This document shows positions 21,256-30,393 of a DNA stretch of 64,000 nt, one piece after another. Under the pieces are notes generated by a model. The model made no database searches. It saw nothing but the letters and a program-made list of their open reading frames with translations, and was not told where the DNA came from. Origin of the DNA: Diaporthe sp. PMI_573 (lineage: Eukaryota; Ascomycota; Sordariomycetes; Diaporthales; Diaporthaceae); the NCBI GenBank assembly GCA_021399435.1, contig JAJTUP010000013.1, positions 1,240,001 to 1,304,000 on the forward strand, read 5' to 3'. Numbering within the stretch: position 1 is the stretch's first letter; each line of letters starts with the position of its first letter. Made by a program: the position numbers and the translations under genes.

Positions 21256-22993
21256 CTAGTGGCCGCCAGAAGCGGCGTTGGAGTTGTCGGCACAGGACCA
21301 CGCCGCCGAGCCACCTGACTCGCGGTACGACTCCATGATGCCGACGATGGACCCGTAGGTGCCAGCGATCATCAGGAAGGTACCGATGATGACGACAAAG
21401 GAGGCCCAGATGACCATGAGGATCCACTTGACCGAGCGTCCCTCCTTCTTGCCCTTGTGCCAGTTGTCGTAGAGCCACATGCAGCCCATGGGCTGGAAGC
21501 ACATGAGCGTGCCGAGCAGGGCGCCGATGAGGGAGATGAGGCCGCCGAAGCCGGGGATGGCGCTTGCGATGATGTAGGCCGCTAGCGTGATACTGAATGT
21601 GCAGCCGAGCCAGGTGATCCAGTGCTTGGCCGTGTTCTTGGTCAGGTGCTTGGAGCCACGCAGGATGCGGATGAAGAGGTACTTGGCGGGCAGCTGTTTG
21701 TGATGCGATGTCAGTGAAAACGTTCTGGGAAATAACATTCCTGGGTTGCTGGTTGGGGAGGGGAAGGGGGCGTGCTTACATGCGTGACGAGGCATGTGGT
21801 GACGATCAAGGCGGGCAGGGCGAAACCGTACGCGACCTTCTTCATCACCGGGCCCGCGGACCCAAGAGCAGGCGAAGAGACGTAGGAACCACAATAGAAG
21901 TAGACGACGATGCCGATGGAGATGTAGACGGCCGTCATTACCGACTGGCAGATGATGAGGGATCGGGTGTAGTGGCGGGGCTCGCGCATCTCGGACACGA
22001 TGGAGAAGAAGGCCGGCGTACCGGCGTACGCGAAGACCAGCGACGACAGGGCGGAGGCGGCCGAGGTGAAGCTCGGGTTCTGGACGAGCTTGTAGTCGGA
22101 GACGAAGACGCCCTCTTGAGGAGCAGCGGCTGGGCGGTCCTGAAGGCCTACGGCTATGGTCACTGAGAGGACTGGGGGATTTTGTCAGCCCATGCTCTCT
22201 ATCATTAGGGGAGGGAAGACAGCCGGAGGAGCACTTACTGGAGATGATAATACACGTGGCCCCGACCCACGCCAGCCAGGTGAGTTTGGCAAGTGTCTGG
22301 ATGCTGGCTAAGCTGAATCCTACGATGGCAGCAACAGCGACGAATACGGCAGTACATGTCGCGTGGCTGGACACGGCGTTGAGCCCGATGGAGATGCCCA
22401 GCATGCCCGAGCCGGCAACAAAAATCCAGTCTGTATGGTTCACAAATGAGCGTGTCATTCTCACTACGCTAAATTGAAGAGGTGGCTTCTTACAAAGGCA
22501 GAACGCCGCGGCGAAGAACTCTTTGCCGAGGCGGCCGAACATCAGTCCGCCGGCGTCGTCAATACCGTACACCGCCCGGTGACGAAGCTTGAAGACTCCG
22601 ACGATATAGTTGGACCATGTCGTGATGATGGCAATAAGAATCAGGCAAATGACGCCCGGGATCATGCCCAGAACGTGGAAGGCGGAGGGGATTGACAGGA
22701 CGCCCAGTCCGATTTGTGTCTTTACCATGAGTGCGACTGTTCCAAGCCAACCAACCTACACACAAAGAGTTAGTATTCATTCGAATGTCACGCAAAATTG
22801 TTATCACACGGGCGCCCCTGACATTGCGGTAGTTGGGCCCGTCCTCTGATATTTCACCGAAGACGGCATCGTGAGCACATCCTGGGTCATCTTCGACCTC
22901 GCCGACGCGTGATGGGCTTTGGTCGAGGTTGTTGAAGTCTTTTTTCTCGATTGGGTCCTTCATATTGTGACCATCATCAATCTGGTAATTCAT
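21256..22993 (-). CDS. mtr: Mtr-type neutral amino acid permease (AAAP family)
   Basis: Five exons (22993-22823, 22755-22494, 22430-22239, 22171-21780, 21693-21256) give 484 aa, close to N. crassa Mtr (about 470-490). The hydrophilic N-terminus is followed by the AAAP signature GWLGTVALMVKTQIGLGVLS and about eleven hydrophobic segments, including FVAGSGMLGISIGLNAV and LSSLVFAYAGTPAFFSIVSEM. The end is short and polar. Mtr in Neurospora takes up neutral aliphatic and aromatic amino acids at the plasma membrane, and relatives accept proline-like substrates. Substrate is not readable from sequence. The intron 1 donor is GTCAGG, which is unusual, but the join N-V-G-W restores the family block. 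It is 2.2 kb from the hydroxyproline-type enzyme pair. Confidence 0.94.
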
Positions 22994-25176
22994 TTTGATT
23001 CTGTGTGCACAGGTTGGACAATTATGACCCAAGGAGGTATGATCCTGTGTTCATCTGTCTGCCAGAAGGTAAAGGGAGAGGGAAGGGAATGAAGAAGGAA
23101 ACTTGAAGGCGAGGATTGTTGGAAGTTCAGGGAGTCGAATTAATGGTGTAAGTCGGGGATATAAACAAGTACGTACTTCTCAGTGGTAATCCGGGGTTGT
23201 CGGACGGCTACGTCACCCGGTGAGAGCCTCTCTAGCAGCTAGCCATATTCCCATCGTAAAAGTGGAACGTGTGGATCCAGTAACTAGACTGAAGATAGTG
23301 TACATTGTGCGCGTCCCCCAGGGACAAGACGGGGGATGTCAGGTTGTGTCTGGGGAAACTGCATAGTTGTGGGGTTGAGGTCTTGCCGCGAACACACTTC
23401 AGCTGGGATACCCAACGTTAATTGTGTACTTTTCCTATTTTCTTTACTCATGTCCCTGTTTTAATGAACCAGGCTGAGTCGAGAGTTGCCAATGGAGAGC
23501 GGTATAAACCTTTTCAAGGCCTGGGATCCCGGCACATCTGCATGCGGGTGGACACCAGCATTGCGGGGAGATGGTTTCACTAGCCACCACCCTGCACACG
23601 GCGCCCCAGCCGTATCTTCGACGGGGCACCGCGGGTCGCAGGGACTAGGGAGGCACAAATGCGCTGGACAGGCACGACACGCTGGGAAGGGCCGAGTACC
23701 ACGCCGTGGGTGGCATTCTACAATACGTGTATTATCCCTACAATGGCACCGGAGCGTCCGAGGGAGGAAGACAGAGTTTCACGCATGCTACGCAGCTCGA
23801 AAAAAAAAAAGGTTGATGCGGCTCCTACGCAGTGGCAACAGACCAGACCAGACTTTTAATAGCGCTCTGGATGCCCAATGACAATGGCCACAGGATGGGA
23901 TGATACGGCATATTGCGCGAATTTGTGTTTTCTCTCGGTGCCTGGCGATGGCATCTAAAATACGAGACTTTGCCCAAGAGCCCTCCGGCTGCCAAGCCGT
24001 AGGCAGTGGAAATAGCCCGGTCACACGACTGCGGGCACATCAATTGATCGAGTAATATTTAGGAAAGATCAGCGGAACAAGCTGTTGTTGTACCCGGGGT
24101 GCCGTGGGTGCGCCTTGCAGGAAGATAAGCTGGTAGATTATTAACACTTTCGAAAGATACAAGATCCAAGGCAGCCTTTTGAAGCGTTGATACGGTGTCT
24201 AAATGATCAGTATCTCGCCTCACTGGCTGAAAGAAATCGGCTGAAAACCCGCACGCGGAACGCAACCCGGTGTCTCTGGAATACAGCTGACAGGGTGTTC
24301 CGGGGTGGGGAGATGATGACGGGGTATTGCCAGACTGGGCGGCCAGATAGGACCTTTGCCGAGGTATAAATTTTGTTGGTGGTTAAGCATATCATCAACT
24401 TGCGAAAGTCGTGTGCCGATTTCCAGATCTATGCGGCCGGGTTGATCATACTTCATGACAATGATAATTGTCCAATGGAGGCCGGCATGCGCTTATGGCA
24501 GAATGACCAGCTGGAAACCAAGTGTGTCATGAATTGTGTACATAGTACAATGGGGCGGCGAGAATTGGTCGGGAGCTTGATTGTGTCCGAGTAAGTCGGC
24601 CTGGTTGTAGTTCATGGATGATCGATGTGCATGATCTCTCGCCCACGTCCCCTGCAACGGAAAAGCCGATGAATGTCAGCTGTTGTACGGCATCGTTGCC
24701 GACGTTGCAGCTACACATGATGACGTCTTTCATGCCGCAGTTATACCGCTATTGTATAATTTCACAAGTACTATGTATAGCGTGCATTACCTCCCTTCGC
24801 TTAGACCTCGGGAGCCGTGCCGATGTCAAACATTCCTGGTCAGTGGAAGATTCAATGAGTTCTCCTGGGAATTATACCGACACGAATGCTCCTGTGAGTA
24901 GGAGCAGCTAGTGAAGGTGGAACAAGATTCGGTGCCAGTACGGCCTATTTATACCTATAGCTGTAGCCATGAAAACGTAACGATATATCGGGCCACATAC
25001 TCCTTCAATGACACTGCACTGGATGCGAGATCGGTGCGAGATCGGGTACTCTGACCGTAGGCTTCATGAAACAAAATTGCCAGCTCAGATTACTGCCTAT
25101 GTATAACCTCAGCCTTTAGCCCGGCAGTCTGACGAGCCACGTCTCATTCATTTCTAGCTAGGCATGGACACATGGT
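22994..25176. other. Intergenic, permease upstream region; no gene recognised
   Basis: About 2.2 kb lies between the permease start and the stop of the reductase gene. It holds an A homopolymer (about 23801-23811) and a good minus-strand TATA-like element (TATAAATAGG, about 24940-24950) that has no recognisable coding sequence below it. A 68-codon minus frame at 24527-24733 is the only one in that position and matches nothing I know. Confidence 0.55.
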
Positions 25177-26286
25177 CTAAAACTCGGGAATCGTGATCCC
25201 CATGCCTCTTTTCTCGGCCAACCCCAAGATGGCGTTCCCAGCAGCAAGGTCCGTCATGCTGACCCCGATGCTCTTATAGACCAGCAGCCCGTCCTCAAGC
25301 CAGCGCAGAAGCTCTGGGTTGTCCGCCCGCCTCCGCAGGTCCTCGACCTGACCGAGCTCGGCCAGGTTCTCAGCGCCCAGTTTGCTCTCGACAACCTCGC
25401 CGGCGTGGTGCAACGTGCCCTCGCGGTCGTCAACGAGCACCGCGCCGCCGGAGGAGCCTTCGGCCCACTTGAAGCCGTGGTCAACGCGGGAGGCGACGTG
25501 CTGAAGCAGGGCCGGGTCCAGCTCTATCATGTTCGGCTGCCACGAGCCGACGGCCGACACGTAGGGTCGGCGCTCTCTCTGCTCCCCCGTTACGTACCTG
25601 GACGGGAACAAGGGCGAGGTCGTGCCCACCGTGCAAAAGACGGCGTCTGCTGCGCCCAGGTGGCTCTCGAGCCAGGAATCGTAGTCCTCCCGGGAAGGGT
25701 CCACGTACTCCAGGGTGGCCGCCGACTTCCAACGCGCCTCGTTCTCCCGGGCGATCGTCTCGATCAGCTGCCTGGCGCGGGCCGTGGTGCGGTTCACGAC
25801 GCTGATGGAGCGGATCTCGTCACCCCGGAGGGCCAGGGCGAGGCGGAGATGCCAGAGCGCCTGTCTACCAGCACCGAAGACGACGACATTGTCGGTGTGG
25901 CGGCGCCACAGCCAAGGGATGAGGGCACTAAACGAGGTCCGGTACCCCGTGAGCTCCTCGGCGTTTAGCACGCCGGCGGGCAGCCCATCCTGGTTGCAGA
26001 GGGCGACGATGCCGTGCAAGGCGCCGGCAGCGGGGGACGATGGCGCTGGGGAGACTATGAGCTTGGTGCCGACATTGGTGGCCGAGGTGAAGGGACGGAA
26101 AAGGCACCTCTGGCCCTCTGGCCGGTTCACGACGCCGGCGGCGGGTTGGTGCTTGCGCTCCGAGCCGGTGGAAAAGTCGACCAGGCACTGCGCCAGTACA
26201 TCGCGGAACGCGAGTATGTCTGGCTTGGGCAGATCGATCAGGAGGTCGTGCACAGCCTTGTCGCTGAGGACTCGGAAGCCTCCCAT
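25177..26286 (-). CDS. Ornithine cyclodeaminase/mu-crystallin family reductase, probable pyrroline-2-carboxylate reductase
   Basis: A single uninterrupted exon encodes 369 aa. The fold is that of the OCD/mu-crystallin family, NAD(P)H-linked ketimine enzymes. The Rossmann nucleotide motif is at about 136-146 (VFGAGRQALWH), preceded by the family block GVLNAEELTGYRTSFSA (about 105-121) and the substrate-pocket Lys in NVGTKLIVSP (about residue 75). Near the end, KSIGVSMTDLAAGNAILG matches the usual C-terminal block. Family members include ornithine cyclodeaminase, alanine dehydrogenase, ketimine reductase and pyrroline-2-carboxylate reductase. The head-to-head neighbour is a proline-racemase-family dehydratase whose product would be pyrroline-2-carboxylate, so the last activity is the best inference. 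The small insert relative to bacterial enzymes (about 190-215) is not diagnostic. Confidence 0.94.
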   Translation of the reverse strand: MGGFRVLSDKAVHDLLIDLPKPDILAFRDVLAQCLVDFSTGSERKHQPAAGVVNRPEGQRCLFRPFTSATNVGTKLIVSPAPSSPAAGALHGIVALCNQDGLPAGVLNAEELTGYRTSFSALIPWLWRRHTDNVVVFGAGRQALWHLRLALALRGDEIRSISVVNRTTARARQLIETIARENEARWKSAATLEYVDPSREDYDSWLESHLGAADAVFCTVGTTSPLFPSRYVTGEQRERRPYVSAVGSWQPNMIELDPALLQHVASRVDHGFKWAEGSSGGAVLVDDREGTLHHAGEVVESKLGAENLAELGQVEDLRRRADNPELLRWLEDGLLVYKSIGVSMTDLAAGNAILGLAEKRGMGITIPEF

Positions 26287-27194
26287 TCTCTGTGATGATT
26301 CCGGGCGGGGCCGCCGGTGAGCTGGGGAGCAAGGGGAAAAGGGGGAGGGGGTGTAGGCGTATAAACGGCGTGGTGCCCGGACACGGGAATCGATTCGGGT
26401 TTCTAGTCTCGGGTTTGCCCGTTCTTGGGGGTGGCTAGCGTTCCTTGCCCGGAATCTCTAATAATAATATGTCGTTTTCACAATTGTGCCAACGGCTCCG
26501 AACCCGATTTTTTATGGGCTGAGAGCGGTTGTCCCGACATCCTCCGTTCCGAGCGACTTCGGCATCCAACCCGACCTATTGCCGGGGAGTACCCAAACTT
26601 ATAGTCCGTCAGAGGGATCAATTGCGAAACCCCCGGTCGCGGTCGATATCGGTGTCTCTTCGGCCTACTTACTACCTGTGATAAGGTAATTCCTGCGCCT
26701 CACTGGACCTGACTTGTCATATCGTTGGGGAAGATCTGCCGGATTTCGACGCACAATGCCCAAATGCGATCGATGTACGCTGCCGAGAGTCAGGGAAACT
26801 ACATCTTCGGCACAGCAGCATGGTCACAGGGTGCGAGTCCCAACATGTCTGCTCTCCGTTTGTTGACGATGCACAATTGAGCACTTGAAGTCTCAGAGCA
26901 CAAGTTACCGATCTCGGGCAACTGGACGTGAGGTAAAACCTTGTGGCCTACATTGGCTTCGAGGAGTGACAATATAAAATACCAAGGTAGGCAGAGGTGA
27001 GGAGGTTCTTGAGGGGTTTGAAGAACCAACGAGGTGAACCAAGAACCAACGAAAGGAACCGACAACCAACTGGTCATACACAGACTTGATCGTTAGCTGT
27101 GATACCCGCTTTGCACAGTTGCTGAATTCTCCTTGTCGTGGTCGATTTCTTCTACTTCACAACAAACCCCCATCGTCTCAATTTCATAATAATC
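26287..27194. promoter_or_regulatory. Bidirectional promoter of the hydroxyproline-type gene pair
   Basis: This 908-bp spacer between divergent starts holds a GATAAG site (26690-26695), the core recognised by nitrogen-regulatory GATA factors (AreA/NIT2). It also has a direct repeat of CGGGTTT (26396-26402 and 26410-26416), of the CGG type that Zn2Cys6 activators bind. A repeated AACCAAC motif occurs near 27028-27070. The motifs are seen directly. Shared control of the pair is inferred. Confidence 0.5.
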
Positions 27195-28232
27195 ATGACC
27201 TTTGGGCGGACTTTCAACGTGGTCGGCGCCCACGTTGGCGGCGAGGTGTGCGACGTCATCACCGGTGGGGTTCTCGACGTCCCGGGCAAGACTATGTTTG
27301 AGAAGATGATGTACTTCTGGAAGAAGGAAGACCACCTGCGCAACCTGCTGTTGAATGAGCCCCGGGGCAACTCTGCAATGTGCACCAACCTGCTCCTGCC
27401 GCGTTGCAACCCCGAGGCTGACGCCGGCTTCATCATCATGGAGCACGAGGAGTATCCGCCCATGTCCGGCGCCAACACTATTGCCGTCGCTACGGTACTC
27501 CTCGAGACGGGCATGGTGCCAATGAAGGAGCCGACGACAACGCTGAAGCTGGATGCGCCGGCTGGCCTGGTGACGGTGACGGCGGAGTGCGCGGCGGGCA
27601 AGGTGAGGTTTGTCGAGTTTCGCAACGTCCCGGCATTCGTGCACGCCCTTGACCTGGAGATCGAAGTCCCGGGCTTCGACCACAAGGTCAAGGTCGACGT
27701 TGCATACGGTGGAATGTGGTACGCCCTGGTGGACGCCGCCTCAGTGGGCCTGGCGATCGAGAGCGCCAACGGCAGGGAGCTCGTGGACGTGGGCGAGCGC
27801 ATCAAGCGTGCCGTCCAGGCCCAGACCGACCCCGTGCACCCAGAGAACCCAGAGATCCGCGGCGTCACCATCCTCGAGTTCACCGCGCCCCTCGTGCGGA
27901 CCGACGACGGCAGCAGGCTGGCCTCCAACACGGTCGTCGTATCACCCGGCCGCCTGGACCGCAGCCCCTGCGGGACGGGCACCTGCGCCCGCCTTGCCGT
28001 GCTGCACAAGCGGGGCGAGCTGGCCGTGGGCGATTTGTTCCGCCACAGGAGCATCACCGGCGCTGAGTTCGTAGGCACGGTCTATGCGGCGGCAAAGGCT
28101 GGGGAGTACGATGCTATCATCCCTGCTGTTAAGGGCACTGCCTTCATATCAGCCTTTAAGCAGGTGGTTCTCCACCCTGAGGATCCTTTCCCAGAGGGGC
28201 TGAGGGTTGGTGATAAGTGGCATGCTAGCTAA
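27195..28232 (+). CDS. Proline racemase family, probable trans-3-hydroxy-L-proline dehydratase
   Basis: A single exon encodes 345 aa. The ATG at 27195 is the first in frame, and an N-terminal extension by non-ATG codons is not needed. The family's two catalytic positions are clear: PPMSGANTIAVAT with Ser91 where proline racemases have Cys, and DRSPCGTGTCARLAVLH with Cys259. A Ser-Cys pair is known in the superfamily for trans-3-hydroxyproline dehydratase and some hydroxyproline epimerases, whereas proline racemase and most 4-hydroxyproline epimerases keep Cys-Cys. The dehydratase turns trans-3-hydroxy-L-proline into pyrroline-2-carboxylate, which the divergent OCD-family neighbour could reduce to L-proline. 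The HPENPE and GAEFVGTVYA blocks are standard. A 4-hydroxyproline epimerase remains possible. Location is probably cytosolic, since no signal is visible. Confidence 0.92.
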   Translation: MTFGRTFNVVGAHVGGEVCDVITGGVLDVPGKTMFEKMMYFWKKEDHLRNLLLNEPRGNSAMCTNLLLPRCNPEADAGFIIMEHEEYPPMSGANTIAVATVLLETGMVPMKEPTTTLKLDAPAGLVTVTAECAAGKVRFVEFRNVPAFVHALDLEIEVPGFDHKVKVDVAYGGMWYALVDAASVGLAIESANGRELVDVGERIKRAVQAQTDPVHPENPEIRGVTILEFTAPLVRTDDGSRLASNTVVVSPGRLDRSPCGTGTCARLAVLHKRGELAVGDLFRHRSITGAEFVGTVYAAAKAGEYDAIIPAVKGTAFISAFKQVVLHPEDPFPEGLRVGDKWHAS

Positions 28233-30393
28233 GACCAATGCAAACAGTCATGGTTTTGCGAGCTGGCCCGGGTCTTGATATGACTGTTTTTTTAAGGACT
28301 GTGTGGTGAAAAGAAAGCGGTGCAGTCGCTTATTCGATTTGGGGCTCGCAATGGATACCTTCGTATAACGCGAGGAGGCTTGGCTGGCTGAATACCATGC
28401 GGAGATGCTCGAGAACCATGTAGCCATGACCGGCCCAAGATGTTTGATTAACATGGGGCACGACAGCAACGTTTTGATACTGGGCTTGACTAATGAATGA
28501 AGCTGGCGCCGGCCTAAAAAGACCGTGATAACCGATTCCCAAATTGGCTATTCCAGCAGTAAATAAGAGCCGTACATATACCGTCACACGTTTAGTTCAA
28601 CTATCTACGGCTGAAGATGGCTGAAACATACTACGTTACAACCTGGTATGATGCACTCAATTAGATACATATGAAAGATTCCTTTCTCGGTAAGTTTTCC
28701 ACGAATGACATGTGTTGATCATGGAGGAATTCACCCTCAATAAGACACAGTAAAACGTCGACCTATAATGCAACAAGTATATGTTGTTCAGATTGTGGAT
28801 TTAAAAGCAGTGAGCACTGACGGAGCTCATCCTGATCGTATTGCATGCTCTTGAGAGCTTCGGTTGAATTACAAGTCAAGTACGCTTCGTGGCCCTGAGG
28901 CTGACAACTTTAAATCAGCTCAGAAGCTTCGTAATATTTATATAAGAGCAAGGATTCTTTACTAGATAGCATGAGATCGTCGATACGAACTAGCTTGTGT
29001 ACAAACATCGAACAATTACTGTACGTGGGCTTGACTCCTGGTATTCAAGTTCTGCATCTCATTCTATAGCAATAGGCTGGGACTTTCTTACCTTCTCCAC
29101 GCGTGAAATCATCCTAGCTGCTCTGAGTTGGCAAATTCCAAGTCACATTTCCTATCTATCAAAGTAAATTGTGCAATTGTTAACCATGATCTACTTGTTG
29201 ATGTATACTTGAACTCAGACGTATAAAGCGAGTGAGCTCGTGACTATAAGGCGATCATGTCGTACTAGAGAGGTGGGATACTTGTACTGAGAACTGACCC
29301 AATTCTGCGATGGGCAGTTCTTAGTTGACTTTAATCTACTTGCGATAGTGGCTCTGGAGAGGCTTGAGTTAATATTCTCATCAATTCAGCAGAGAGCGCA
29401 AGTACCGTAGTGTTGAATGCTATGGTGATTTATCCTCTCAGCAGAGATCAACAAAGAATGAGAACCCCTTGAATATCAGAAAGCATTTCGACTCAACTGG
29501 TTCGCAAAAGCCCTTTGCCAAGCCAGAGCGTCTTTCCCTTGAATTGTCTTTCAACTACAACATCTGTGGGAGCGCATACTGCACGAAGAAGAAGACGACG
29601 ACGGTGTGTGAAGTTATCTTGAAGACGATCTCAAGACGTAGAGCCCGCCTATCAAGATAAGTTAGAGGAGGGTGGGCTCGGCGTGCAGGGGTTGCCAGAA
29701 CTTTGCGGGGACTGGGGGCTCCTGGAGATCCGTCTGTTAGATGACATCTGTGAAGGGAGCATGGCTACGCGCCCAGGACTGGACTGTACATTCTTATAGT
29801 TATCCTGTTTGCAATGGTTGAGATAAGGTGCTAAGCACGTGTTCAACGCACTGTGCAGCGATGGAGCCGTCTTTTAACCAGGCAGTCTTAGGTATTCTGA
29901 TAAGGCAGCGCAAGGAAGCCTCGCATGAAACTACTGAAGTTTGTTTTCATTATACCATTCCCCAACAAACAACTGATCTTGACTAACAAGGTTTTTCGAC
30001 TACTGTGAGTCTGGCTCAGCTCTCAAGTCACTGTCTGTATAGCGGCTAGATACGTTGGCAAATATCAACGTTCTAGACATAATATCAGATTAAGACAGCC
30101 AGGTGTGGTGCTCCACATAGTAGCGCTTTGCGCCCAGTTCGGCACTCAGTCACAACGACAGAGATCAATAGATGGTGCGTGAAAATATATATGACTAGTC
30201 ATTTGGCCTTCTCGGTCACACATCAAATCACAGTGCAGCCTGTTGCAAATGGTAGGGTGTCCTTGCCAGCTGCAGTGTCACTGGACTATGTACTTGCTAG
30301 AAAACCCTGAAATTTGCTGTGTTGCGTCGTAGAGTCTCTGCAAGCAAGATCTGGGTTCTCTCCCTCTCACGTAATCCTGTCCACCAACACTTC
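28233..30393. other. Intergenic, AT-richer, no gene recognised
   Basis: About 2.2 kb follows the dehydratase stop. Both strands are broken by frequent stops, and base composition looks more AT-rich than the flanking genes. No repeat, RNA gene or domain is recognised. It begins the gene-poor part of the window. Confidence 0.55.

Noticed and set aside
24527..24950. Good TATAAATAGG element followed by a 68-codon minus-strand frame
   Set aside because: The frame has no recognisable feature and no splice continuation. A TATA-like sequence alone does not support a gene.
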